Part shown: one piece after another, positions 54,934-63,802 of the stretch
Numbering within the stretch: position 1 is the stretch's first letter
How the letters are laid out: every line of letters begins with the position of its first letter
Assembly: GCF_002269125.1 (NCBI RefSeq)
Contig: NZ_NQKI01000009.1
Location: 62,001 to 126,000 of the forward strand
Length of the DNA: 64,000 bases
From: Pseudomonas lundensis
GTDB taxonomy: Bacteria > Pseudomonadota > Gammaproteobacteria > Pseudomonadales > Pseudomonadaceae
Direction of reading: 5' to 3'
Notes under the pieces: model-generated
The model's database searches: none
Told to the model about the DNA's origin: nothing
Seen by the model: the letters and a program-made list of their open reading frames with translations, nothing else
Position numbers and translations under genes: made by a program

Positions 54934-55071
54934 ATGACCACGACTCAGATCTGCGCGTTGATTGTCCTGATATTCAGCGCGGGCCTGCTCTATTTGATTG
55001 GCTACCGTTGCGGCTTAGCCGATGGCCAGAAACATCAACCGGATGCCAGCACCCGGAGGAAAGCAGCGTGA
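54934..55071 (+). CDS. Small single-pass membrane protein, 45 aa
   Basis: A 45-residue frame with AGGAG eight bases before ATG 54934. Residues 5-25 (QICALIVLIFSAGLLYLIGY) form a membrane helix. Its stop overlaps the GTG of the next gene. Function unknown. Confidence 0.55.
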   Translation: MTTTQICALIVLIFSAGLLYLIGYRCGLADGQKHQPDASTRRKAA

Positions 55072-55361
55072 CTCAACAACTGACACACCGCCCAGCACTG
55101 CCCGCTTTGCTCTGCAACGTCCGTGGGATCGCCGCGTCTGTAAAAAACAGTCTCTGCTGCGCAGCAGCAGGCATTAATAACGCTATTCGTGCCACTGCGG
55201 GAGTGCTTATACCCCACGCAAAGCTGCGCGGGGCAGCCCAGCTTGATGCAACGCTAAACGCTCAGAACCGCCCGCCCGCGCAGCTTGTGGTGGGGTATAA
55301 GCGCCAAACAAGAGCAATTACATTTCTATCAGCAGCCGACGTTCAGGCGGTGGAACTATGA
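55068..55361 (+). CDS. Early phage protein, 97 aa
   Basis: GTG at 55068 with GGAGG eight bases upstream. No known domain; the middle is alanine- and cysteine-rich (SLCCAAAGINNAIRATAG). The stop overlaps the next ATG. Function unknown. Confidence 0.5.
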   Translation: MTQQLTHRPALPALLCNVRGIAASVKNSLCCAAAGINNAIRATAGVLIPHAKLRGAAQLDATLNAQNRPPAQLVVGYKRQTRAITFLSAADVQAVEL

Positions 55362-55642
55362 ACACTCAATTTCTGCTGCTTGCGCAGTATGGCGGTCAGG
55401 CAATCATCCCTCTTGAGCGGGTGTGTACTGATTACTTCAGCCATCTGACTCCCGAAAAGATGAAAATGAAAGTCGCTGCCGGCCTTATCGACTTGCCACT
55501 GGTACCGATGGAGCGCAGCCAAAAGTCAGCACGAGGCGTTCACCTCGTCGACCTGGCTGCCTATCTCGACCATCAACACGCACGCGCTCGCAGTGAACAT
55601 GACAAGTTAATGCGCAACTCTAGTCTTCGCCGCGCCTCTTGA
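55358..55642 (+). CDS. PrtN-like transcriptional activator (second copy)
   Basis: A 94-residue PrtN-like protein: YGGQAIIPLERVCTDYFSHL, KVAAGLIDLPLVPMERSQKS, then VHLVDLAAYLDHQ. It differs clearly from the first copy at 54567 yet keeps the same layout. Last gene of the early operon; its end overlaps the convergent integrase by 23 bases. Confidence 0.75.
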   Translation: MNTQFLLLAQYGGQAIIPLERVCTDYFSHLTPEKMKMKVAAGLIDLPLVPMERSQKSARGVHLVDLAAYLDHQHARARSEHDKLMRNSSLRRAS

Positions 55643-56753
55643 TTCGCTTCCGGGCCTCAATGATGGGGCCCGTTACTATCGTCTCCAGCCAAGACCAGTT
55701 TTTATAAGGGTCGCCATCCCCTTTCAAGTGCGTATATCTGCGCATCGAATTCCAGTCCCGATGGCCAGACACAGAGGCCACTTTCGGAATATCCCACCCC
55801 ATTTCAAATAGACGGCTGACGCCATCGTGGCGCAGGTCGTGAAAGTGCAGGTCTTCGATTTCAAGAAACTGACAGGCGCGCGTGAAGGACGCAGAAATAG
55901 AGCGGGCGTTGTAAGGGAAAATGTCGTCAGCAACTTTAGGCATCGACTGCATGATTCGCCACGCTTCATCAGGCACATGACACCAAACGTCATTGCCGTA
56001 TTTCTGACCCGGGTTCTTCATGTCGGTGACCAGGACCATCTGACGAGCTTCGTCCAAAGCATCCCATTTAATGCGCGTGATCTCTTCCTGCCGGCGGGTA
56101 GAGAACAAGGCAAACGCCGTCACGCGCACCATGTCGATTTCTTGCTTGCGCCTATCACGCATTTCGCTGAAATACCCAAAGAGCTTGTCCAGCTCTTCAA
56201 GTGTTGGGCGACGGTTCCTTTCCTTGCTGCGTGTAACCGCGCCCATCTTGCGCAAAACCTTGCGCGCATCGGGCATGGCCATAGGGTCGATGTCATAGCC
56301 CCAAGCCGGTCGCGCCACAGAAAGCACGGCACCGAAGTGAGCCAGGTCATTGCCCACGGTCTGCGCCTGTATGCCGTCGTTTGTCATTCGCCCATCGGCG
56401 TACTCCACCAGCTTCTGGCTGGTGATCTCTCGATCTTCAAGCTTGCCCAGCCAGGTCTCACCGATAGCTTTGAGCGTGGCTCGCTTGGTCTTCCCTAGCG
56501 GTCTCAGCTTTTCGTACTCAAGAAGGTAGCGCTCGATCATTTCCTTGACGGTTACGCCTGATCGATTGGCCTTCTCGATTGCTCCAGGAACTGACATCTC
56601 AGTTTCGACGCGTTTGATCCAAGCCTGCGCGGTCGCCTTGCGGTCGAACGTCTGGCTTTCCTGATAAACTGTCACACCCTTTTGCATGATGCGGACCTGT
56701 GCGGTGTAACCCGTCGATCCATCCCTGCGCTTGCGAACGGTGATAGTGCCCAT
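55620..56753 (-). CDS. int: Tyrosine recombinase / phage integrase
   Basis: A 377-residue integrase. An Arm-DNA-binding N-terminus (RKRRDGSTGYTAQVRI), a core-binding domain, then the catalytic set: Arg in FSTRRQEEITRIKW, His-x-x-Arg in LHFHDLRHDGVSRLF, His in VSGHRDWN and the nucleophile Tyr in MRRYTHLKG. ATG at 56753 is preferred; the frame extends to 56816. A TTGCTAC palindrome sits 26 bases upstream and a candidate att core 173 bases upstream, both mirrored at the relic integrase. Confidence 0.93.
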   Translation of the reverse strand: MGTITVRKRRDGSTGYTAQVRIMQKGVTVYQESQTFDRKATAQAWIKRVETEMSVPGAIEKANRSGVTVKEMIERYLLEYEKLRPLGKTKRATLKAIGETWLGKLEDREITSQKLVEYADGRMTNDGIQAQTVGNDLAHFGAVLSVARPAWGYDIDPMAMPDARKVLRKMGAVTRSKERNRRPTLEELDKLFGYFSEMRDRRKQEIDMVRVTAFALFSTRRQEEITRIKWDALDEARQMVLVTDMKNPGQKYGNDVWCHVPDEAWRIMQSMPKVADDIFPYNARSISASFTRACQFLEIEDLHFHDLRHDGVSRLFEMGWDIPKVASVSGHRDWNSMRRYTHLKGDGDPYKNWSWLETIVTGPIIEARKRIKRRGED

Positions 56754-56757
56754 AATT

Positions 56758-56795
56758 TTGCTACACGAATATTCGGATTTGCTACATTGTAGCAA
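56758..56795. promoter_or_regulatory. Half-site and palindrome upstream of the intact integrase
   Basis: TTGCTACA at 56758-56765 and the perfect dyad TTGCTAC-ATT-GTAGCAA at 56779-56795. Same layout as at the relic integrase (15433-15468), with different arm sequence. Possible excisionase/integrase arm site or autoregulatory operator. Confidence 0.55.
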
Positions 56796-56925
56796 CGAGC
56801 ATTCAAAAACAAGCAAAAACAGCGCTCAACAGTAGTGAAAGAGAGTTACCAGAATGCACACCAAACCCGCAGAAAACCTAGCCCGCCCCATAGATTCGGT
56901 ATCTAGGAGGTTTTCTGTTGCACCC

Positions 56926-56935
56926 ATGATGGATG
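56926..56935. other. Candidate att core (right side of prophage 1)
   Basis: CCC-ATGATGGATG, matching the ten bases at 15598-15607. Distance to the integrase start is the same as for the relic copy. Likely the junction between prophage 1 and the next element. Confidence 0.35.
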
Positions 56936-58128
56936 ATACGAACTGAGCCGCCGCCCCCTTTAAAACAAGGGCTTACGCCCTACTTATTTTTTCTCTGTAC
57001 CATTTTCGTACCAGCAAACTTTCGCTTACCTCTCCCTAAAGCTCCAGTATTGAGCCTTCTCGTCGCTCACAGCACATCCAGTGCAGCAAACAATATCGAT
57101 CCAATACATCTACCCAATGCATCTATCCCATACCATGCACCCTGATGCTATCGGGAGGTTGAACGGGAGATTCGAAACCGACAGCCTCCACTTTTCAACA
57201 AGGCCACCGGTCTATAGAGACTGTAGAGGAGCGGTGTGCGCCAAAGCGTTCCCATGAGTTTGTGCGCCAACCTGTGAATCTGCCGCCTGATAGGGCATGT
57301 GCGTTTTTTGGGGAAAGCCATCGGAAAAAGGTAAGAGCGGTAAGTTCTTGGGTAAAACGTCTGGAACGCCCGGATTCAAAGGCCTACAGCCGAAACGGAG
57401 CAGGTAATATCTGAGTAACCTGCAAGTAATATAATTACTCTTTCATTAAGTAATCATCTATAAGCATCAGACCCTTATAAATCAATCACTTGCGATTAAA
57501 TTACCTTGCACATCACTCAAAATAACTTATCCGTGTAATACGCCAAAGCCAGCAAATACGGGGCTTCTAGCAACCTCTAGACCTGTTGTGCTATTGAATT
57601 ACCTTTTTCCGTCAGTGCTCCTGAAAATCCGAGCTGATGGAATTGTTCGTGAACGGCTACTATCGGCCAGAAGCGGCCCCTCAATGCTCGTCATCGAACA
57701 TCTAATCTTCACCAAAGACATCAGCGCTATGTACAGGGTTCGCCCGCGTCGATCCAGTGCCCTGCCTTATGCCGGACTTTTCGGTTTTGCGCTCATTTTA
57801 TGCAATGCCGTGAATCGCCTCTCGTGCATCATCCATGGGCTCCTGCTGCCATCACCCCATCCTTAGGCTGGAATATGAGGCGGTAGCGTTTTTATAAACA
57901 CCAGGAAAAGCCATCATGCATTGATGGCTAGCCCACATTTTTGTATAAAGGATTTCCACTTCACCTTGTTGTTCCAGTATATTCGCTGTTGCTCCTACAG
58001 CGTCTATCTGGCAGATTTCGCCTTAAAGTAGTTTGAGTCATATGTAACAGTGACGTACGTAACAGGGAACGATCCGGAGCTGAGGTCAGCTTAGCGATTT
58101 TGAATGAAATAACAAAAAAGGAGTGACG
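56936..58128. other. AT-rich non-coding left flank of prophage 2
   Basis: About 1.2 kb with no convincing gene. It contains TGTGCGCCAA twice near 57234 and 57262, and the 15-base palindrome AGTAAT-ATA-ATTACT at 57425-57439. A 92-codon plus frame at 57588 has neither a ribosome site nor a recognisable family. Confidence 0.4.
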
Positions 58129-59667
58129 ATGGCTACGTTCATTTTTCGGCGAAACAGTAAGATTGGCAACTTAGATGCGGAAACTGATACATTTCTAAAA
58201 AACTGTTTTCTCGAAACAGATATTTATTCCAACTTATTGAGCTTTGATGATGGGATAGACTTTGCAAAGCGCATTGTAGTAGGAAGAACAGGATCTGGCA
58301 AAACGGCTTTGATAAAGCAATTGTCAGAGAATCCGAAAATCAAAAAGCATATGGTCATTGAAGCAGAATCAACCGTATTCGAGCACATTAAAAATAACGT
58401 ATTTATATCAAAATTAATTGACAACAACATTGATTTGAGGATTTTTTATAAGTCACTGTGGATTCATGTTCTCCTTGTAAGGGTGGTAGAGCTACTGTAC
58501 CCGGGTAAAACATTCTTTGAAATGATTTTAGACCTACCGGTAAGCAGCAAAAAAAAATACAACGCATCGCTAGCCAAAGAATATGTTGAAAAATTTAAAG
58601 ACAATTTCTTTAACGAAAGTATAGTTAGTGAAATAACAGAAAAGATGCAGACTGAACTGGCGGGCGGTATAAATATGCCCCCCGTCAAATTAGACGGCAA
58701 AGGTAGTGCAGAGCTTACTGAAAAAATACAACGCGCTACTGCGCAATATGTAAGTACAGAATTACTACGAAAGCAAAAGGAACTTATCAAGGTTCTGACG
58801 CAAGAAAAATCAAGAGAAGGTCAGCACCGCTTCCTCATCAGTATTGATGACCTAGATAAATCTTGGTTAAGTTCTAGCGAAATACGTTACGACTTTATTA
58901 ATGCTTTACTGGACGCTTTTAAAGAGCTTCTAGATATTAAGACTGTGAAAATAATAATATCGGTCCGCACTGACATTATAAGAGGCATTTATCTAAAAAA
59001 TTTGAGACAAGAAGAGAAGGACAAGTCTCTTATCCTAGACATTCACTGGGATAAGTTGGAGATACAGGAGATTCTTGACAAAAGAATAGACTTCCTTATA
59101 AAGGATAAATACCAGTCAAATGCTACGACAAAATTTTCTGACATTTTTGATTTTCTTATAAAAAATGAACGATCGCAAGATTTCATCCTTAGACGTACCA
59201 TGCTTAGGCCGCGTGACGCCATCGACTTTGTAAACTTATGCCTTTCTGAAGCAGATGGATCTACAGTCCTAAATGAAGATCTGGTGTTGGAGGCAGAGGA
59301 AAAATTCTATGTCTCAAGAAAACAGGCATTGTGCAAAGAGTGGGCAAGTATTTATCCGAACATCACTAAATATATTGATGCGCTCGCTGAAGTAGCCGCG
59401 CCGTCCTTTACATGTGAAACGCTGAACGAAAAAGCTGACAAAATACAAACTAATGTTATCAGCCATCTTGCAAGCAATATTGATCCCGTGACAAACGATA
59501 TTATAAACGACATAAGCGCACTTATAAACGTTTGGTTCGTTGTAGGTGTTGTCGGCATTAAAAAATCTGAGACATTAATCATCTACTCAAGCTTCGAAAA
59601 GCAAGAGCTAGATGTTAGCGACTATAAAAAAGAATTTAGTATTCATCCATTGTTTTTTCGATACTAA
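58129..59667 (+). CDS. P-loop ATPase, Sll1717-like
   Basis: A 512-residue P-loop NTPase. Walker A is GRTGSGKT at residues 52-59 and Walker B is FLISIDDLDKSW near residue 235. The rest is helical, with no membrane segments. The overall shape (SFDDGIDFAKRIVVGRTGSG start, the sensor-like IIISVRTDIIRG) matches ATPases annotated as Sll1717 family, which often occur in defence islands. ATG at 58129 follows AGGAG by five bases. Strongly AT-rich. The next gene, with a SEC-C motif, may be a partner. Role in immunity is inferred. Confidence 0.7.
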   Translation: MATFIFRRNSKIGNLDAETDTFLKNCFLETDIYSNLLSFDDGIDFAKRIVVGRTGSGKTALIKQLSENPKIKKHMVIEAESTVFEHIKNNVFISKLIDNNIDLRIFYKSLWIHVLLVRVVELLYPGKTFFEMILDLPVSSKKKYNASLAKEYVEKFKDNFFNESIVSEITEKMQTELAGGINMPPVKLDGKGSAELTEKIQRATAQYVSTELLRKQKELIKVLTQEKSREGQHRFLISIDDLDKSWLSSSEIRYDFINALLDAFKELLDIKTVKIIISVRTDIIRGIYLKNLRQEEKDKSLILDIHWDKLEIQEILDKRIDFLIKDKYQSNATTKFSDIFDFLIKNERSQDFILRRTMLRPRDAIDFVNLCLSEADGSTVLNEDLVLEAEEKFYVSRKQALCKEWASIYPNITKYIDALAEVAAPSFTCETLNEKADKIQTNVISHLASNIDPVTNDIINDISALINVWFVVGVVGIKKSETLIIYSSFEKQELDVSDYKKEFSIHPLFFRY

Positions 59668-59983
59668 ATCTCTTGTGCATTTAGTTGCTGCCTGATCTCA
59701 GGTTTGATAAAGCTTGTTTCGATAATTAGACCTATAGGGTGCGACAATCGAAGGCATACCTGAGTTTAATTTCTGGTAGGTTCTGCCAGATCTGATAGGC
59801 AGCTTCTGGCCGGTTGCAGCCTCTCCCGGAAGATAGGGAAATTCTTAGAGGACCGGAGCAGGCACTTGGCTACGGTCGATGCTGTACAATAATCCATAAA
59901 TAGGTTAAGACGAGTGAGTTCCTGAATTTTCAGCTTAAGATAGCTACGCACAGCCCTTCAGCTAATTGAATTGGACAAGCATT

Positions 59984-61156
59984 ATGATGCCCCCTCATCC
60001 CTCGTTATCAGCACCATTTTTAGAGCCAGACCACATATACCCAGTTGAATCCATGCACCCATATGACCCTTGCTGGTGTGGTTCAAATATAAAGTGGAAG
60101 TGGTGTCATAAGGATCGTGAAAAGCGCCCGCCCGTCAAAATAGGTCGGTTACTTTCTGAATTGCGAGATCAATACTCTCAAGGGTATTGCTCTCACCCAG
60201 ACGCCGGGGCTCAAACTTGCAGCCAGAAAATTATTCGAGCACACACAATTCAACGTAGCGGCGGCTTAGCTGGTATAACGGAAGCAGGTCACGTGATGTC
60301 TGTGAAGGCTGGCGTTCAGGCAATTTTTGACAATGAAGGCCGTATTGACCCCATACTGGATGGCGTTCGTGGAGCATCAACATTTAACGGATTTTGTAAC
60401 TTCCATGACACTACGCTCTTTCGTCCTGTGGAAATAGGTGGATCGAAATTATCAGCCGAAAGCGTGTTCCTTTTGACGTTTCGTGCTATTGCATATGAAC
60501 TGTACACGAAGCGCGCAGCAGTGCGGGCGGTGCCTATTCAACAACAGATGGATTATGGCGCCTCTTTTCTAAAACAAGCGATAGTTCAGCAACACCTCCA
60601 TTACAACGCTGTAGGAATAAAGAGAGGCTTGATTGATTTAGAGTCGATCAAAAAACGTTATGACAGTGCTTATCGTAGTAATGATCGCTCAGAATTTTCA
60701 GTCTACGCAGTTGAGTTTTTGGAGGTTCTTCCAGTAGTAGCCTGTGGAGCGTTTTACCCTGAAGTTGACTTTTCTGGAAATCAATTGCAAAAGCTCGGGA
60801 GAGGATCAGCAGAATTCGAACAGATTGCATTCAATCTCACCATATTGAATGGAGTAACAGTGGCCGCGTTTGGTTGGCTGGGTAGTAAAAGTGGACCAAT
60901 AGCGGCGTTTATTGAGTCCTTTAAAGAGTTGCCTGATCTGGAAAAATCTGCTGCAGTTATTCAACTCGCGTTTGAACAACTTGAAAACACCTATATGCGG
61001 CCATCTTGGTGGCTCGGACTACCTGAGGAATGGCGTAATTTTTTAGTATCAAAAATTAAAGCCGGCACTAGTTTGGTTGAAGAACGAGACGTTGATGCAT
61101 TAGCAAAAAGGCCATATCCATTTTCTGTCGTGGGAGTTCGCTCTGAATTTGGTTAA
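59984..61156 (+). CDS. SEC-C motif / HNH-like zinc-site protein
   Basis: A 390-residue protein. Near the N-terminus lies the SEC-C zinc motif PCWCGSNIKWKWCHKD. It is followed by a second Cys/His cluster, CSHPDAGAQTC, then AHTIQRSGG and FCNFHDTTLF, which resembles an HNH-like metal site. The C-terminal 250 residues are unrecognised. ATG at 59984 is chosen; TTG at 59966 and ATG at 59987 are alternatives. It follows the P-loop ATPase by 316 bases. Nuclease activity is a hypothesis only. Confidence 0.65.
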   Translation: MMPPHPSLSAPFLEPDHIYPVESMHPYDPCWCGSNIKWKWCHKDREKRPPVKIGRLLSELRDQYSQGYCSHPDAGAQTCSQKIIRAHTIQRSGGLAGITEAGHVMSVKAGVQAIFDNEGRIDPILDGVRGASTFNGFCNFHDTTLFRPVEIGGSKLSAESVFLLTFRAIAYELYTKRAAVRAVPIQQQMDYGASFLKQAIVQQHLHYNAVGIKRGLIDLESIKKRYDSAYRSNDRSEFSVYAVEFLEVLPVVACGAFYPEVDFSGNQLQKLGRGSAEFEQIAFNLTILNGVTVAAFGWLGSKSGPIAAFIESFKELPDLEKSAAVIQLAFEQLENTYMRPSWWLGLPEEWRNFLVSKIKAGTSLVEERDVDALAKRPYPFSVVGVRSEFG

Positions 61157-61416
61157 TGACAATTAGAGGCGCTAGCTTGGTGGCGCGAAGATTTCAATGG
61201 CTCGATGATTTAATGTTTTTGGCGTTTAACGAGACTACTGGTCCAATCAAGGTAAAAGTTAGTGTTTCTCAGTGCCCGCTTCTGGCCGATAGCTGCTGTG
61301 GCTACCCAGAGAAATCGGTAGGTCTATACCGAACAGTTAGAAAGGGCATTCGTCATCGTGGACCAATTCGAGCACAAAGAAGTGCCACGCTGATGTGAAT
61401 TCACTCTATTGCCTCA

Positions 61417-61450
61417 AAAACCCTGCCTTTGCAGGTATCTGCAGGGTTTT
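61417..61450. terminator. Terminator after the prophage 2 cargo genes
   Basis: AAAACCCTGC and GCAGGGTTTT form a ten-base stem with a 14-base loop and T-rich ends on both sides, so it could work in both directions. Confidence 0.7.
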
Positions 61451-61552
61451 CGTCCCCCATAATTCTCTGGCCAACCCACAGCCCAGCCAGCTGTCAGTAA
61501 GGTGCAGAACTGCGGAAAAAAAGACCTATTAAGTCCGCAGGCGAGGTGGGGG

Positions 61553-61593
61553 GACGACGGCGCGCGCCAGGGCGTGAAGCACATCAAAGCCCC
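61553..61593. repeat. Copy of the 40-bp repeat at 14434-14473
   Basis: GACGACGGCGCGCGCC opens this copy as well; it lies left of the dam gene, in the same relative place as in the relic. Confidence 0.6.
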
Positions 61594-61768
61594 TGGAGCA
61601 CTTCACAACCAATAGTCTTGGAGTCGCCTTCCTGCACGTCGTCTCACAGCCCGCACAAGAGACAGCAAACGATTGCTGCCACCAATAAACCATTACCCTG
61701 AACAGGTCACATGGGCGCTTTCAACGTCTTGTCCGGTGCGTTTTTAGTTAAATGCTTACAGCCAGAAA

Positions 61769-61791
61769 AAAGCCGCCTTAGCGGCGGCTTT
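61769..61791 (-). terminator. Terminator downstream of dam (prophage 2)
   Basis: AAAGCCGCC and GGCGGCTTT form a nine-base stem followed by a T run on the minus strand, 40 bases beyond the end of the dam gene. Confidence 0.75.
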
Positions 61792-61830
61792 GTGAAACGG
61801 ATATAGAGTTATACCCGTCGTGTAATCACA

Positions 61831-62625
61831 TCAAAACAACATCCCCAGCGCCTCTGGCGTCCAGTTCATAATCACTAACTCTCCACTGACCTCAGCCTTC
61901 CCCTGCCGTTGATTCGCGGTGCTATAGCGAATATCCACCGTCTCAAAGTGAAACCCTTCAAACACCCGCCTGATATCCGGGTGATCATTAATACTGACCA
62001 TCACCTTCCCTTTGCAGCGGCGCATGAAATCGGCCATCCGCTCGTAATTATCAAACGCAAAGTCCATCCCATACCCCGCCGTCTGCCAGTAAGGCGGGTC
62101 CATGTAGTGAAACGTGTGCACCCGGTCATACCGCTCTGCACACTCAAGCCAGGGCAAGTTCTCCACATATGTACCAGACAGCCGCTGCCAGGCTGCGGAA
62201 AGGTTTTCCTCAATCCGCAGCAGGTTGATAGCTGGCCCCGTGGTCGCCGTGCCAAATGACTGCCCAGTAACCTTGCCGGCAAAGGCATGGTGCTGCAGAT
62301 AGAAAAACCGGGCAGCCCGCTGAATATCCGTCAGGGTTTCAGGCCGGGTCATTTTCTGCCATTCGAATATCTGCCGTGAGCTGAGCGCCCATTTGAATTG
62401 GCGCACAAACTCTTCCAGGTGGTTCTGCACCACGCGGTACAGCGTCACCAGATCGCCGTTGATATCATTGAGGACTTCAACAGGCGCAGCCTGAGGCCGC
62501 ATGAAGTACAGCGCGGCTCCCCCGGCAAAGACTTCGACATAACATTCGTGCGGTGGGAACAGTGGAATCAGGCGGTCTGCCAAGCGGCGCTTACCGCCCA
62601 TCCACGGGATTATTGGGGTGCTCAT
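61831..62625 (-). CDS. dam: DNA adenine methylase (D12 class), prophage 2 copy
   Basis: A 264-residue Dam-type N6-adenine methyltransferase, nearly the same as the prophage 1 copy: PIIPWMGGKRRLADRLIPL, FAGGAALYFM and catalytic DPPYWQTAGYG. ATG at 62625 has AGGA seven bases upstream. It ends TPEALGMLF like the relic copy, so it represents the original C-terminus. Methylates host or phage DNA, probably at GATC; specificity is inferred. Confidence 0.9.
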   Translation of the reverse strand: MSTPIIPWMGGKRRLADRLIPLFPPHECYVEVFAGGAALYFMRPQAAPVEVLNDINGDLVTLYRVVQNHLEEFVRQFKWALSSRQIFEWQKMTRPETLTDIQRAARFFYLQHHAFAGKVTGQSFGTATTGPAINLLRIEENLSAAWQRLSGTYVENLPWLECAERYDRVHTFHYMDPPYWQTAGYGMDFAFDNYERMADFMRRCKGKVMVSINDHPDIRRVFEGFHFETVDIRYSTANQRQGKAEVSGELVIMNWTPEALGMLF

Positions 62626-62782
62626 AAGTGATCCTTGTTTCAATAAGTGGATTCGCTTAGGCTTCGCACCCCCTGCGCAGTGGGGCGAGGCCTTGGTTGG
62701 AGCACTCGGCTAGATCGAGTGTTTCAGCGTCGAGCCCGGTGTTAGCGCACCGGATCGTCGCCTCGTTTACTGCACAGGGGCT

Positions 62783-63802
62783 TTATTCGCCCCCGGCGAT
62801 TTCATACGGTTTAAACCTCACGACCTCCTCCCCCAGCCAGTCATTCAACTGCGTCATGCGCGATTGAATCGGCTCCAGCTCGTTCGCCACGTAGATCTGC
62901 GCCGCCTCTCTAATCGAACCAAATCCGCCAGCGTTTTGCGGAACAATGCCCATCAGCTGCGGCGGTATACGCAGGCTTGCCAGAACGTCATCACGGGTCT
63001 GGTTTTTGATTGAGCTGAATTCGTCTTTGGCCGCGACTTCACTGACTGGGATCAGTTGAATGCCGTCTTTTTTACCGTTTGGCGAGTACACGAAAAGGTT
63101 GCGAAAGTTACCCGGCCCTTTGGAATCCTTCAGCGCTTTGCGCAGAGCATCGACGTCGGATTCGTTCTGCGCGGGATCGGTCATGTAGAGGATGAACCCG
63201 GCATGGCTGCCGTTTTCGTAATACTTGCGGCGAAACAACGTCGCCGATTCGTTGAGCAACGCGGACTGTAAAGCGCTGATCCATTCCGGCAGTCCGTACA
63301 CCTCCTGGTGCAGATCGGCTTCGCGCAGGTGGAAGATGCTACCCGCGTCGAATTCGTGTTCTTCCTTCCAACCCTGCACCAGAAAATAACGCCCGTCCTG
63401 CCCTGCCCGCATGTACTTGGCCAACGCCGGTTTCAGTTGAAAGGTCGAACCCAGCATCGAGCGGCGCGCTTCGATGTAGCCGTTGCCGAGACTGAGAAAA
63501 TCCAACGCGAACTGTTCAAACGCGGCCCGCGACAGCAGCCGGTGCGGGATAAAGGTTTTGCTCAGCAGGTTGCGCTTGAAGGTCAGGCCCGAATGCAGAT
63601 GTACGCTGGAACCCACCGAGCGCGACAGCCCGTCGAGCGACAACGGCGGTTCGTACCACCGCCCGTTAAACCAGCATTCCAGATAATCAAACACCGCACG
63701 ACCGCCCAGCACCGGGGTCGGATCGCCAAAACTGAAGGCCTGAATCGACTGATTCACTTTGCCGTCTGCCACGTGAGGTGCGGCGACCGATTGATCGTTC
63801 AT
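62783..63802 (-). CDS. Q: Phage portal protein, P2 gpQ family
   Basis: A 339-residue portal of the PBSX/P2 gpQ family: FSFGDPTPVLGGRAVFDYLE, RSVGSSVHLHSGLTFKRN and VPQNAGGFGSIREA. It forms the portal vertex of the P2-like capsid. Its start overlaps the terminase stop by one base (TAATG), as in the P2 PQ operon. Confidence 0.93.
   Translation of the reverse strand: MNDQSVAAPHVADGKVNQSIQAFSFGDPTPVLGGRAVFDYLECWFNGRWYEPPLSLDGLSRSVGSSVHLHSGLTFKRNLLSKTFIPHRLLSRAAFEQFALDFLSLGNGYIEARRSMLGSTFQLKPALAKYMRAGQDGRYFLVQGWKEEHEFDAGSIFHLREADLHQEVYGLPEWISALQSALLNESATLFRRKYYENGSHAGFILYMTDPAQNESDVDALRKALKDSKGPGNFRNLFVYSPNGKKDGIQLIPVSEVAAKDEFSSIKNQTRDDVLASLRIPPQLMGIVPQNAGGFGSIREAAQIYVANELEPIQSRMTQLNDWLGEEVVRFKPYEIAGGE

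Larger units (their letters stand above)
15610..56935. mobile_element. Prophage 1: lambda-type head, P2-type contractile tail, with defence cargo
   Basis: Nearly complete prophage. Left cargo (16.2-22.7 kb), dam, lysis genes, P2-like tail genes D-X-U-T-E-FII-FI-fibre-I-J-W-V, lambda-like head genes Z-FII-E-D-C-B-W-A-Nu1, holin, VapE replication protein, CII/Cro/CI switch, Septu-like pair, early operon and integrase. Boundaries are inferred from the candidate att cores. The terminase gene carries a premature stop. Confidence 0.8.

Noticed and set aside
57140..57200. Possible tRNA or tmRNA 3' end (GATTCGAAACC)
   Set aside because: The T-arm does not pair and no acceptor stem can be formed, so not a tRNA.
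57588..57866. 92-codon frame in the left flank of prophage 2
   Set aside because: No ribosome site or recognised motif; likely chance.
61156..61398. 80-codon plus frame after the SEC-C gene
   Set aside because: Start overlaps the previous stop, but there is no ribosome site of its own, no family and weak coding character.
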